64,000 nucleotides of DNA from Eonycteris spelaea (GCA_003508835.1 PUFA01000167.1:310001-374000), one strand, 5' to 3'; numbered from the stretch's first letter, positions 46,021 to 57,640 are shown. Translations and numbers: made by a program. The notes: a model not told the origin generated them from the sequence alone.

Positions 46021-47730
46021 AGAGAACCTTTTATTATTAATCAGTCATTCCTAAGTAGAAAAGAATTACTAGCAATTTTTCTTCCACTCATTATATTTGT
46101 GGTACTATTTTTGTTATGAGCATCTACTTCTTTGGTGATTTTTTTTAATTGTGGTAAAATAGACTCATCTACTCTTTTTTTTTTTTTGTCCACTCTTATA
46201 ATTAGAAACATTAAGCTCCTTCCATTTCAGAATTGAAACCCACGTCAATGGAAGAATCTTTGCTGTGATTTGCATTACAACAAATTCATGAGGGGCATAA
46301 TGGAGTAAACATACACATACTAGTGATGATATGATTAAATTATGAAGTGTTTAAAATGGGTTCCAAGTTCCTGCTAAATGACCATTTGCCCTCTCGACTC
46401 CCCACCTGTGTTATCCTGAGCTAGTATCTCAGCCTCTATGGGTGTCAGCTCCCTAGTCTGTAAAATGGAGCAATCCTTACTTTGTTGAGATTTAAAGTAT
46501 TCAGTAGGGTGTCTGACTTATAGGAGATACTCAAAAAATGGAGCTCTTTCATTCTGACTGGGAAAGACCAAAAGTTTTATTTACTTATATAGCCTAATAG
46601 AATTGCATCCAGCATTTTGGATTCGGGACACTATTTCTTTTTATACTTAATGTTTCCTAACGGTCACAGCCTTCAGGTTTCCTAGACAGAATCTTTTTTT
46701 TTTTTTATGAGGTTCTTGGCAACTGTATTGTAAAGAAAGGAGTTGATATAACTTTGATGACATTGCAACTGTTTATTCAACAAAGATTTAGTGACATATC
46801 TAGGTTGTGCATTAGTCCAGTTCAGATAGAAGGAACACCGAGTTCCCAAATGGCAGCTTATCTGTCACAGGGCTGCCAGGGGCCTGGGTTTTTCCCACTC
46901 CTAACTGAGGCTGGAAGGCCTGAGCATCACTGGACTGGAGCTGGAGCGGGCCTGGGCAGGATACTTGTGCCACCCTGCTAAATAGCAAATAAGGTGAGAA
47001 GGCTATTGACTTTCTTGGAAAGAGCCAATAAGTAGCACATGTGACAAGAAGATGAATAACAGTTAAGGGTCAGCACCAAACACACTGTGTGTAAGGTGTT
47101 GGCGCTCGCTGCTTTGGAAACTACAAAAGAAAAATAAAGAGAATTTCCTACCCTTTAAGAAATTTAGTCAAGATGGGCATCAAGGATCAGGTACATGAAT
47201 CAAATAGGAGCCAGAGTTAAATATCGACACTAAAGATCCCAGTAGTCAGCCTGTGAATATAGCTGATTAATAGAGACACTGCTAAGGTAATCCAGAGAAA
47301 AGAGAGAAATATGGGCTGGGGAGATCTGCAAAACCTTCACAGAAGGGATGGAACTGGGCAGATGAGAGAATTTAAAGCCAGAGGAGAGTGATGACGTGAG
47401 AGCAGGAATGTCAGGGTGTGTTTGGGTCAGAAGCTTTATGAGAGGAAGCAGAGGGGTAGACGCTAGAGAGGCATTAGGAACACTTGCTTGTTTGTGTAAG
47501 TCACGGGACCTCAATTTCCTCATCTTCCCGAGAGGCTAGAGCATATATTCTTCATACCCCTTGTGGTTCTGACCTTCTATGATCCTGAGCACTGACCTGA
47601 CAATAACAACTTGCCCAACAAAAAGGAGATCTATTGTTTTGTGTAATAGAGAAGGATGAGAGTGGATCTAGGGAGGCTTTGTCAGAACTCTTCTGCCTCC
47701 TGTCCCTTCACCTTGAAAAGCAGGTGTGAT
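46021..47730. other. Intergenic, no gene recognised
   Basis: T-runs near 46176-46188 and 46691-46704, and a MIR-like scrap at 46430-46540 (AGTCTGTAAAATGGAGCAAT). The remainder is unique-looking. A 75-aa open frame at 46754-46981 lacks recognisable features. Confidence 0.5.
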
Positions 47731-47734
47731 GCAA

Positions 47735-47925
47735 TGGCTAAGTGACCCTCCCAGACTGCCAGGGTGCACTCTTAGATCTTCCCATTAGTAGCTGTACCTC
47801 AGTTTTATCCTCTGATGAATGAGGATTACAATAACAATGCCTGTCTCCCAGGGTTCTTGTGGAAGTGCTTAGAACAGTGTCTGCGGCATAGTGAGGACGT
47901 AATACATGTTAGCCTTTAGTCTTAT
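47735..47925 (+). repeat. MIR SINE (sense)
   Basis: CCTCAGTTTTATCCTCTGAT, GAATGAGGATTACAATAACA, GGAAGTGCTTAGAACAGTGT and GGCATAGTGAGGACG are the MIR core and tail in order. Confidence 0.8.
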
Positions 47926-49402
47926 CTCTGTTTGGTTGACTCCCTCAGGCTCCAACTACATATAGGCCTTTGCTGTACAGAGGAGAAAGTGGCTGCTGGT
48001 CCCACACTCCACCTTTGTGACTCTGCCTTATAGCTAGGAGATTGGGACACTATTGGCTGCCTCAGAATCATGATAGGAGCTGGACCCTAGTCTGAGGTGG
48101 GAAAAAATAGAGTGTCTGGTAGATAAGGAGCGGTCCACTAAATGCACATCTGATCTTACAACCACGTCCATGGAGAAGTAAAGCACATGTTACAGTTAAC
48201 GTTTTTGGGTGAGGAAATCCAAGTTTATAAATGAAAAACTTAAGAGTTTCATGGGAAAGTGACAGAGCCAGGAATTCACCCAAACCTGTCACTCCACATC
48301 CCTTTTCATTCTATTTCACTGTTATAACCAAATATCAAAATGCTTTGTTACCACGAAATAAAGCATGCCTTCTGTTTCCCCTGGGGATATTTTCACTATG
48401 AATGGAGAGTGATTTATAGTCAACACAGCAAACACTTATTGAGCACTTACTGTATACGAAGTGGCAGGCATTGTCGAGGAATTTGAAGCACAAAGACAAG
48501 AGAAGCATGGCTTCTGTACATGCAAGATTCTTGAATACAGTGGAGAAGACAACACATCCAAATTTACTTGGATACAGTGTAGCATGTGAAAAGAACAGAT
48601 TAGGGTTTTTTGGGTTTTTTGGGGTTTTTTTTGAGAGTAGAAGACAACTTGGATTGTCAATTATTTTGCTAAGGATATTTTTTAAGAACCTATTTACAAT
48701 CACTACCATTTAGTATAAAAATGGCAATTTTAATTTCTAATATAGAAAAGGCAAAAGTTTCAGAAGAAAAGATAAGCTTTTAAATTTTAATAAGTGCAGT
48801 ATATTGAAAATTTACTACATTGTCCTTATTTCTCTCATAGAAGACCAGTGAAACTTTTTATAAACCAATGCTTTGAGAACCATGTCTAAATGACTCCCTA
48901 AATGTCATTCCTACAAGATGACATATGGGCACACTTTGATATTTTTAAAATAAAAGCCTGCTAAAAATATGGAGGAAAGCTATTGTATTATTCAGTTACC
49001 TAAGTAGGGGCCCCAGCCAATGCTTTAATGGAAATAGTCCAGTAGTCCAGGCCTGAGTAGGCAAGGCTTTTAGGATGAGCTTAGAAGGGTGCCACCAGTG
49101 GAACTGGACATGGCCCAGGAGAGGTCCAGCTGCTTCCTGTGAGGACAGGCCAAAGTTAACCAGAGAAGTGCCTTTGATAAAGAATTTGAAAACCAGGAAT
49201 TTTTTTCTTTTTCTTGACCATTGCAACAATTTAGGATGGTAAATGCTCAAGAGATAATGTTATTATGTCATACAGTAAAATTAGTAATGAAGTTCTAAGA
49301 GGGTCTCAATAACTGGAAATCCACAATTCTCCATTATCTCAACATCTGTTGAACCATGCTGATTCTAATCCGCATAATTCCCTTCCCAAACATGCTGAAG
49401 TT
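47926..49402. other. Intergenic, little recognised
   Basis: An antisense MIR/L2-like scrap is at 48425-48480 (AACACTTATTGAGCACTTAC). A T-rich stretch with three G-runs lies at 48601-48632. A 124-aa minus-strand open frame at 48335-48709 has no recognisable domain. Confidence 0.5.
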
Positions 49403-49474
49403 TTGTTGGTGGTATAGTGGGGAGCATGGCTGCCTTCTAAGCACACCGAAGTCCACTCCGTGAGACCCTGCACT
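49403..49474 (+). pseudogene. tRNA-Gly pseudogene
   Basis: The 5' two-thirds match tRNA-Gly(UCC): TTGGTGGTATAGTGG, then GAGCATGGCTGCCTTCTAAG, covering D-arm, A box and anticodon arm. The anticodon triplet is TCT instead of TCC. The T-arm and B box are destroyed and the acceptor stem cannot pair, so it is dead. It could be a lone tRNA retrocopy or a tRNA-derived SINE head. Confidence 0.75.
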
Positions 49475-49530
49475 AGTATAGTTTCTTCCACATCTTGATT
49501 TCTAAGCTATTTCAGTATTAATTTTTTTCT

Positions 49531-49547
49531 TAAAAAAAAAAAAAAAG
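49531..49547. repeat. Poly-A run
   Basis: About 15 A's directly after a T-rich segment. No SINE body is attached. Confidence 0.85.
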
Positions 49548-49725
49548 CATATTCCTTGGTATTAAACCAACTGAATATATTTTAAAAGTTCCCATGATCT
49601 TTTGAGCTTTCCTTTTAAGTTTATTTCAGTAATCTGAAAAACTACATGTTTCTGAAAAAACGACAGTAACAACACAGGAAATAAAACCAAGAAATTGTGA
49701 GCTTAGAGTCAACTCTTCAAATTGT

Positions 49726-49748
49726 AAAAAAAAAAAAAAAAAAAAAAA
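49726..49748. repeat. Poly-A run (about 23)
   Basis: Long A-run with no identifiable retrogene or SINE body upstream. Confidence 0.85.
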
Positions 49749-50714
49749 CCACCATCAGAATCAAGGGTGGATGTTATTATCAGAGTTGGAGCAATTTCTC
49801 AGTTTTCCTCAGATGTTAAAAAATAAGGTTTAAACTATCCCCAGAACATCTTGTCTTCCATAAAGGCAATTGATAATTCAGATTCCTTATTCTTTTCTAC
49901 AATTACAGTGTTGCCAATTTGTATTTGAGATTAAAATGGCACAAACATAGATGTACTCTGTGAGTGAAAACCTGCTACAGTTACCAACAGGAGCTAATTT
50001 TGTTATAAATAATAATTACAGCAATAGATACCAGCTACTACACATAAATAAACTCATTGACAGTTAACTTTACACAACTCATGCAAATAAAAGTAAATAA
50101 AAGTAAATGAAATGCATTTGCAACACAGTGTAAAAACTCTCAAGCTTGAGTCTTCTTAAGTTATTTCTCTTACCAGCCAGGGCATATGGATGTCTGAGGT
50201 TTCCTTTCTAATCTCTCTGGTTCAGATTGCCTCATTAATGGAAACATCACAGTCTATGGACTGGGTCAAGACCTAGAGATTGCTGCTACAGAGAGACCAC
50301 AACTTAATAAAAAGAATGTGCAGTGCAGACCTAATTTTCACATTGGATTTCAGCACTAAATGAGAGAACTACAATGTGAACAAAACAGAATATGAAACAT
50401 ACTCTCATGCCAACTGCCAGGGAATTTTCCTGGCTCCAAAAGATAGCCTGGGGCAATGCCACATGACTCTTTCCAGGAAATTAAACTTGTCCCCAGCATA
50501 GGGAATCTCAATCACTCTATCAAACAGAATATGCTTTATTGTCCATTATTATAGACTTGTGAACAATAAAAGAATGAGGGTGGCAATGGCTAAAGATTGA
50601 TCGAAGGAAAGAGGCTGTTAAGTAATTGAGACTTCTGCTGATTTCTTGGTATTTTGGCTAAGACCAGGGAATGTGGTCTTAGAATAAGAGGGTAGAATTG
50701 TTATGTGGGTAGAA
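49749..50714. other. Intergenic, no element recognised
   Basis: Unique-looking AT-rich sequence. There is a small duplicated AATAAAAGTAA unit near 50086-50106. Confidence 0.5.
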
Positions 50715-50823
50715 TAATAATAACTAACTAATGAAGACATATTATGTTCCAAGTACTGTGCTAAACATTTAAATACATTAATCCTTGTGACAACACTGTG
50801 AGGTCAGTGTCATTATTATCATT

Positions 50824-50854
<31 letters not shown>

Positions 50855-51000
50855 CCATTCCTACTTACAGATGTGGAAATTAATGGACACACTTACAGTG
50901 GATTTTGAGGCGCCAACTCATGGAGCTGCCCTTTGATGAATTACAGAGCCAGGATTTGAACCCTGATTTCTTTGACTTCGGAGTTGGAGATTGATATCAT
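50715..51000 (-). repeat. MIR SINE, antisense, with internal (ATC)n
   Basis: ATGTTCCAAGTACTGTGCTA, AATACATTAATCCTTGTGAC and AACACTGTGAGGTCAGTG, then an ATC expansion, then ACAGATGTGGAAATTAATGG and AGAGCCAGGATTTGAACCC. The MIR core is interrupted where antisense MIR normally has ATTATTATCCCC. Confidence 0.85.
50811..50854. repeat. (ATC)n microsatellite
   Basis: About ten tandem ATC units plus interrupted ATT/ATC units inside the MIR. Confidence 0.95.
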
Positions 51001-51679
51001 TCCTAACGTTATCATGACCAGCCCCAGCCTTTATATAAAACAACGCTGCCTCAGCCGTGCTATCTCTGGAGAGTTAGGAGGCTCCATTGGGTTTTACTTT
51101 GCTGAAATGACATTTGTCGGGAGCATCGCTATCTTGCATTTTGCTCCCCAGATCCTCACTGAGGAATCTCACGCAGGCTTACCTTCTTTGGTTCAAATTA
51201 CATGGCTTTTGTCTCTGCTGACAACAGGATTATGTCCATCAATCATTTTTAAAAATGGTTGCAATGGAGACATTTCTCCTCTGCTGAAAGAGCCTTCTAA
51301 TTTTCATGCTGCTGTGGACAGGCCACAGCTAAACTTGGTAAAAATTAAAACCTAAAGTCAGTCCAAACTCTACAAGTTTTAATATTATTTTGACAATTGA
51401 ATTCCTACATAAATTCTGAAAGGTGACAGGCAGGGTCAGATTTATAATACTGCTCAATGTGGGGCCTGGAGCCCACAGGAGAGGTGCAAACAGGGCTCCT
51501 TCAAGCCACGTCTCCTCTCCTTCGAGCCTTCCACTAGCAAAGCTCCTTCTCCCATGTCCAAAGTCAGGCTCCTCATTTTTATGTTCAGAGAACTGCAGTT
51601 CATGGGGAACCTTTAAAAGTGCTCTTTTAAAAACAAGAACGAAAAGATATCCATTAATTATACGCAACATGCATGGTGC
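51001..51679. other. Unique-looking intergenic segment
   Basis: There are no repeat landmarks between 51040 and 51400. It has balanced composition and a 127-aa open frame that begins inside the MIR and is therefore not credible as a gene. It could be conserved non-coding DNA. Confidence 0.35.
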
Positions 51680-51830
51680 ACTTACTCTGCCAGGCTAAGC
51701 GTACGTTATCATTAACTACCCTTTCAAGGAAGTTCTATGATCACGAGCAGTTGAGCGACTCCCTGAGCCACAGCCAGCAAGTGGCAGAGTTCAGATTTGA
51801 ATGTTGAACTTTGAACCCTGAACGGGAGCT
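51680..51830 (-). repeat. MIR SINE fragment, antisense
   Basis: TGCACTTACTCTGCCAGGC, TATCATTAACTACCCTTTC, CCAGCAAGTGGCAGAGTTC and AGATTTGAATG, antisense MIR. Confidence 0.7.
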
Positions 51831-52439
51831 TTTTGTCGGAATCCATGTTTCTACAAGTTACCAAGCACTGTCTGCCTGGGCCACGCCCTGTGCAACCCTT
51901 TGCAGGAAACGGATCAATCAGTTATGATTGCTTTCAAAAAGTCCACAATCTGGTTAATAAAATAAAATATAAGTATACAAAGGTTATTGATGCAAAAAAA
52001 ATTAAGTCATATTTTAAGAGAGGTTGCTTGGAGTACAACATTGGTCATCAGGTAGACCTTACTAATCTTAATTGCAGGAGGAGTTCAGAGGAGGTCGAGG
52101 GGCTCTTAGAGACAGAGTTAGTGGCCTCAGGGCACAGGTAAGGTACAGTCAGCCCTGCAGAGAAGATTGGGTTCCTTAGGTTCCCAGAAGGGGCTCTCCA
52201 GGTGAAAGCAGGTGCAACCCTAGGGTTAGGACAGGTGAGTATAGACTAGGGCTGAGGCTAGACTGACAAGATTTGTGGGACAAGTTGAGGGGCTGAAATA
52301 TTCTCCAGTCTGCAAGGGACCACCGCAGGTTCTGAGCAGGAGACGGATGCAAACAAAATGATTCACTTGCTCAATCACTTAGGATGGCAACAGGAGAATT
52401 TGTGTATTACCATTTATGTAGCTGCCTGACATATATTCG

Positions 52440-52905
52440 TAAGTAAATTTTTAAGGGAAATACAGCACACATACAGAAAAGTGCAAACCTCATATAAGCA
52501 GGTAGCTCTATGAATTTTTATGAAGTGGAAAAACTGTGTAACCAGTGACTACATCATGATTTAGAAAATTACCAGCACCCTAGATGGCTCTCATACACCC
52601 TTCCAGTTAGTAATATCCAAAGGTTACCACTATTCAATCATCATATGTTAGTTTGCCTGTTTTTTAGTTTTGTACAAGTGGAATCATATACTACACATTC
52701 TTTGACGTTGGCTGTTTTTCTCAACATAATGAGATTTGTGAGGTTTATCCAGACTTTTTCCTGTAGTGTACTTCACTCATTTCATTGTTGTGTATTATTC
52801 CATTGTATGGATGTACCACCATTGATATATCTGTTCTAATGTTGATGGGCATTTGGGTTGTTTTCAGCTTGGGGCAATCGTGAATAAGGCTGGAGTGAAC
52901 ACTGT
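52440..52905 (-). repeat. L1 (L1M-type) 3' fragment, antisense
   Basis: TGTACAAGTGGAATCATATA, GTGTATTATTCCATTGTATG, GATGTACCACCATTGATAT and TGGGCATTTGGGTTGTTTTC are antisense L1 landmarks. 51831-52440 to its left has nothing recognised. Confidence 0.8.
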
Positions 52906-53459
52906 GTGCAGCATACTTGGCAGACCCTTCACATCAAGAAGAGTCCCAGGTTATAAATTCTGCCTTCTCAAAATGGAAATCAGAGCTCAAATGCCCTTCA
53001 GTCACTTCACTGGCATGTGACTGAATCTCTGCCTATTAGACGTAACCACACATGACTTCAATGTGAGGAGGAAAATCCCGAGGAAGCAGTTGGTGAGAGT
53101 GGTGAGGAATGGCGGCCAAGAGACTCTGAGCTTCCGGAGGCAGAGTGGCCGTGGTAGTGCCCTGTGAATGATGCTGGCAATGCCAATGCCAGGTGTGACA
53201 TCATGTCTCTGGGCAGTTTTGGGAGGTCCTCAGCTCTTGTTCTTGACTCATGCCCCAGAATGCAACGTATGATATGATTCTCTCACCAGGATTCTTTTAG
53301 CCCTTTTAATAAATTTTTATTCTGCTTAAAGGAACTGGGGTGGGTTCTGTTATTCCTGAAGAGAAGGAACAGTTAGGGCAAGACTAGATAAGCCTCATCT
53401 GACCAGTCTGGGAATAGAGGTAATGTCCCTTTTAGAAATGTGGACAAGTCCCATTTGAT
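52906..53459. other. Intergenic, no element recognised
   Basis: Moderate GC with a few CpGs. No gene or repeat that I can support. Confidence 0.5.
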
Positions 53460-53710
53460 GCTTAAAAGCATGAATTCCAGAGGTAGACTTCCTGGGTTCA
53501 AATGCTTTCTCTATGACTTATGAGCTGTATGGCCTTGGGCAAGTTACTCGACCTTAGTTTTGTGCCTTAGTTTCTTCATTATAAAGTAGTGATGATAATA
53601 AAATTCAGGTCAAACAGTTGTGAAGATTAAATGAGTTAATTTATGAAACAACATGGCCCAACAACTGGCACACAGTAAGTGCGACGTGTGCTTGCTGCTG
53701 TCACTATTAT
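53460..53710 (+). repeat. MIR SINE (sense), nearly full length
   Basis: AGCATGAATTCCAGAGGTAG, CTTCCTGGGTTCAAATGC, TTGGGCAAGTTACTCGACC, GTGAAGATTAAATGAGTTAA and CTGGCACACAGTAAGTGC, full MIR order. Confidence 0.88.
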
Positions 53711-54025
53711 TGCTTGTGACACAGGCCCCTGGGCTTTTTAGATGAAAACTTAGTCAGCAAAAAAATGCCAAGCAGGACTAAGTGACTCACTTGAGCAGTG
53801 TTATTTGCACAGCGGGAATCTTCAGTGTATTTAGTTCAAAAGAATGGAGGAAGGGAGCTGTAGTGGTCAAAGTGGCTGGACAGAGATGTCCAGACCAAGG
53901 CATGCAAGCCTCACCTCCAGGGTGCTGAAGGCTCCCTCTGGTCCTTACTATTCCCTTTATTTCTTCTCTCCACAAACACTAATATCTGTTTTCTCTCTAT
54001 GAATCAAATGTGTGTGAGTGTGTGT

Positions 54026-54046
54026 GGGTTGGGGGGGGAGGGTGGG
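54026..54046 (+). other. G-quadruplex motif
   Basis: GGG, G8, GGG and GGG runs with loops TT, A and T, next to a GT-rich stretch (54010-54027). Confidence 0.8.
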
Positions 54047-54096
54047 CTCTAGGCCCAGGGTCTTACATTACAATCTGGGGTCCGGACTTTTCCAAT

Positions 54097-54107
54097 GAAG
54101 CCTGATT
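54097..54107. repeat. Left target-site duplication of an L1
   Basis: GAAGCCTGATT, repeated exactly at 54881-54891. Confidence 0.9.
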
Positions 54108-54880
54108 TTTTTTAAATTTTTTAAATTAAGTTTATTGGGGTAACGTTGGATAATATAATTATATAATTTCAGGTGTACATTATAATTTGACATCTATATA
54201 TTCTATTGTGTGATTACCACAAAGTCCAGTTTCCTTCAGTTACCATATATTTGATCTCCTTTACCCACTTCACCTCACCCTACCCCCTGGATTTAGTCCT
54301 CTTTACCTCCCCTACCTCTCCCCTACCCTACCCTCTGGTAACTGCTAGCCCATTGTCCATGTCCCTGAGTCTCTGTTTATCCTGTTTATTTGTTGCTTTT
54401 AGGTTTATATCCAACATATAAGTGATATCACGTGAGTTTCTGCTTTTTCAGTCTGGCTTATTTCATTAGCATGATTATCTCGAGATCCATCCATGTTGTT
54501 GCAAATGGCAATATTTCATCTCTTCTTATGGCTGAGTATATTCCATTGTATATATGTGCCATAGCTTCCATGTCCTGGCCACTGTGAATAATGCTGCTAT
54601 TTGCACATCAGTGTGCAAATATCTTTTTGGATATAGGTTTTCAAGTCTCTGGGGTAAATATCCAGTAGTGGGATTGCTGGATCATATGGTAGATCATTCT
54701 TAGTTTTTTGAGGAACCCATACTGTTTTCCATAGTGGCTGTACTGATTTTCAGTCCCACCAGCAGTGTATGAGGGTTTCTTTTCCTCTGCATCTTCTCCA
54801 ACATTTGTTATTACTTGTTCTGTTGATTATAGCTATTCTAACAGGTGCAAGATGGTATCTCATTGTGGTTTTGATTTGCA
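54108..54880 (-). mobile_element. 5'-truncated L1, antisense, with intact target duplications
   Basis: The T-rich left end is the poly(A) tail in antisense, so the element is on the minus strand. Landmarks: GTTTATTGGGGTAACGTTGG, TTTCAGGTGTACATTATAAT, TACCCTCTGGTAACTGCTAG, TCGAGATCCATCCATGTTG, ATCCAGTAGTGGGATTGCTG and TCTCATTGTGGTTTTGATTT, where it stops (5' truncation in ORF2). This 3' UTR type is the one I associate with bat L1s. Low divergence and exact flanking repeats make it one of the youngest L1s here. Confidence 0.92.
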
Positions 54881-54891
54881 GAAGCCTGATT
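54881..54891. repeat. Right target-site duplication of an L1
   Basis: GAAGCCTGATT, identical to 54097-54107. Confidence 0.9.
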
Positions 54892-57125
54892 CTTTTTTGG
54901 TAATTTTTAAATACACAGAGAGGCAACCTCCTTTATAGGATGCAGAGGTTGGCTCAGTAGATTTTTACCTCTGAGGCAGGGTGCCCCTCATTTTGTACGG
55001 TAGGTGGGGCATGCAGTCAGAGAAAATATCAGAGACTCCTTCCTGAGAGCCAGGGCACTGCATTGCAGAGATTGGGACCATCAGGGCAAGTCTTACGTGG
55101 CAAATCTGAGCAAGGGTCCAGGCCTGGGATTTAGGGCAAGAATGTGTGCTTCCTTCTCTGAGCTCCTCCCTTGTTCTTAGATTCAGAATAGAAATTGAAC
55201 GATGAGTATGACCCTCCTATGTGATTAAGACTGTCCCTTGTCTGGCTTCTTTTCCCTACTAAGAAATTCTAGTTTCTTAGCCTAAGTGCCCTGATTTCCA
55301 CTTCAGTAAATATGGTCAGCACAGGTGTGAGTTATCAGTCTGAGAGCAGAAAGAGAAGGTGGCCTTGTGAGCTTAATCTGGGTTGTGAGGTGCACCAAAT
55401 TCTGTGGAATGAAAAGGGTAGAGCACATGTTTGGAGAAGCCCAAGGGTGTTCCCCATTGCCAGCCACATCAGGTCTTATCTCTGTAAGTCCAGATGCTCC
55501 TTCAAATCTACTGAGCCACACATTCTTGAGGCCATGAGAACAGTTGTACTGGGTCCAGGGGTGTCAAAGATGAGTGCAGCTGAGGCCTTGTTCTAGGGGC
55601 ACTTATACTCTGAGGAAAGGGTTGGACAAGCACACAAAGAACTATAACATGCAGTAGAAAACCAAGAGAGAAATACCCATAGATGCCTGGGTTGCCATTG
55701 GTGAATCTCTTATTTATGTATAAGAATCATGTAGTTTTCTCCAACACTGCCCTTCACTGTAACCTGATTTTGTGCTTCACTCTGGAGGTACTAATTTTTT
55801 CTTAGGGTATCACTCAAACCTTGTTATACTGCACAGGACAGAAAATCCCAACTGAGAATGCAGACTTCAATGCTGGTTTGATCCACAGGGTCAACAATGT
55901 CATCCACCCCTCCCTCACCCTCACCCTCTTCCTTTTTTAAACATGCCTTTCCATTCAATCTTCTAAAGCATCGACCTCACCCGAGCCTGGCTCTCCTTAT
56001 GGTGACCGGATGACTGCTGACTGTCCAGAGACTACTTGGCTCTCCACATCCAAGTAAAGAGAAAGCCTTAATCTTTGCCCTAGAATTTCAAGCAAGAGTC
56101 CTGAGAGTCACTCTGATGGGACTGGCGTAGATCACATGTCCACCTCTGAACTAGTCACTCTAAGTGGAAGAGATGGAATATGCTGGTTGACTTCAGTAGA
56201 TCGGAGCCCACCTTTAGAAATAGTCCTTCTTTTAGGATATTGTTAGGAAAGAAAAGTAGAAAGGGATTTGGGGTAGCAATCACTAATATTGGTGATGGCT
56301 ACGTTCAATTCAGGGAGGCTTTTATAATGCCGAGGCCTCAGACCTCTGCTGAGGCCCTAAAATGAGTAAGGCAGGGTCTCCTAAATCTAGCTGGGAGTCC
56401 AGTGACACCTCCATGGAGGAATCATAACCAAGCTAGATCTTGTAGGATAAGCATTTACTGCCAAGTGAAGACAGAAGGCTATTCTTACAGAAATAACCAA
56501 ATAAAGAACTAGAAGTGTGAAACTGCTGAACATAGTAAAAACTGAGGTTTATCAGAAATCTGGAGATTAATATTTGAAGTGCCTGGAGATTAAACTTTTT
56601 GAAGTTATCAGAGATTAACATTTGAGATTAATATTTGCAGTAGTAGGAAATAAGACAAATCTGGCATCAAGACCAGATCACAGAAGACCCAATGTGCCAG
56701 GGGAAGAAATTTGAGCTTTACTTAGTGAGAGGTGGAATTTGATGTAGACTAGTACTAAAGGATTTCACTTAATCAGTTTTAGATAGTCCCTTTTTTTTTT
56801 TAACTCAGCCTTACTGTATCTTACCAACTTGGGAAATACAAATTATGAACTATAATTTGGCATCTACTTTCACAAATCATCCAACTCAGTCATTTTGTTG
56901 TTGCTGTGTCTGTAGGGCAAATTTGTTAGGTTCTTTTTCTTGCGTTCCATTTAAACAGTTAGATATTTGTTCACCCTCCTGTATAAAATGGGGAACTCTC
57001 GAGGCTCTTGAATCTTATATTTGTTTCCATCATCACCACCATAACTACTTGGAATTTGATAAATGTTTAATTGATCTCTTAATATTCTGGGTCACAGAGT
57101 CAATTAAGATGGTTAAGGAATAAAC
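54892..57125. other. Intergenic, little recognised
   Basis: Unique-looking, with no gene supported. It includes a degenerate tandem motif (56562-56640) and a TATGGTGACCGGATG phrase near 55998 that may be a DNA-transposon scrap. Confidence 0.5.
56562..56640. repeat. Degenerate GAGATTAA(T/C)ATTTG tandem array
   Basis: Four related units of unequal spacing: GGAGATTAATATTTG, GGAGATTAAACTTTTTG, AGAGATTAACATTTG and GAGATTAATATTTG. Confidence 0.7.
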
Positions 57126-57640
57126 TTATTTCCAGTTTGGGAAAACAGAGTTGGGAGTTTTAGAGAGCTGACTTATAAGGTCGAAGACTTTGGAGTGTTC
57201 CAATGCTGACCGCATGCCACTGGTGAGGCACAGCCATCCCTTGTCTAAGTCATGAAGCAGAGAATATATATCTGTCTGGTGTCTGCCCATCTTGGGCTTG
57301 CTTGCTCTTAGATCTACTTCTTGTTCTGCTCTGCACCTGTCTCCCAGACTCAGGGTGAATTCAGCCAGCAGGAGGCGGGATTGGTGAATTTGGAAAGCAG
57401 GAGAAGAAGCGAAGCCAGTTCTCTCCCTCTCAACCCCAACTCTGCCTTTGGCTGGTGTCTGAAGCAGTGGCTGAGCCTCTTCCATGGCTTCAGCTCCTGC
57501 CAGACAAGCCCACCTGATTCTAGCTTCTGCCAGGTGACTCCAGGTATCCAGGAGTTCACCTTCTCCCATTGTCGCTCCAGCCCAGAAGTTGTAGCGGCTT
57601 CCTTCAGTTCTTAATCTCTGATTTTCCACCCTGAACCCTA
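57126..57640 (+). repeat. Interspersed repeat, family not assigned
   Basis: GGCTTCAGCTCCTGCCAGAC, GATTCTAGCTTCTGCCAGGT, AGCCCAGAAGTTGTAGCGGC and TCTCTGATTTTCCACCCTG follow a common mammalian repeat whose name I cannot fix. The minus strand carries the longest open frame of the window (167 aa), with no recognisable domain. Confidence 0.5.

Noticed and set aside
48601..48632. Telomere-like or G4 sequence (GGGTTTTTT repeats)
   Set aside because: Only three G-runs and long T loops; not a G4 and not a vertebrate telomere repeat.
48335..48709. 124-aa minus-strand open frame
   Set aside because: It is a by-product of A/T-rich sequence; composition is biased (runs of Lys, Pro, Asn) and there is no domain.
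49726..49748. Tail of a SINE or processed pseudogene
   Set aside because: Nothing upstream resembles a known SINE head or mRNA.
50972..51355. 127-aa open frame as a gene
   Set aside because: It begins inside a MIR SINE and has no recognisable motif or upstream signals.
57126..57629. 167-aa minus-strand open frame as a protein gene
   Set aside because: No domain, no start context, lies in an interspersed repeat; kept only as a low-interest finding.
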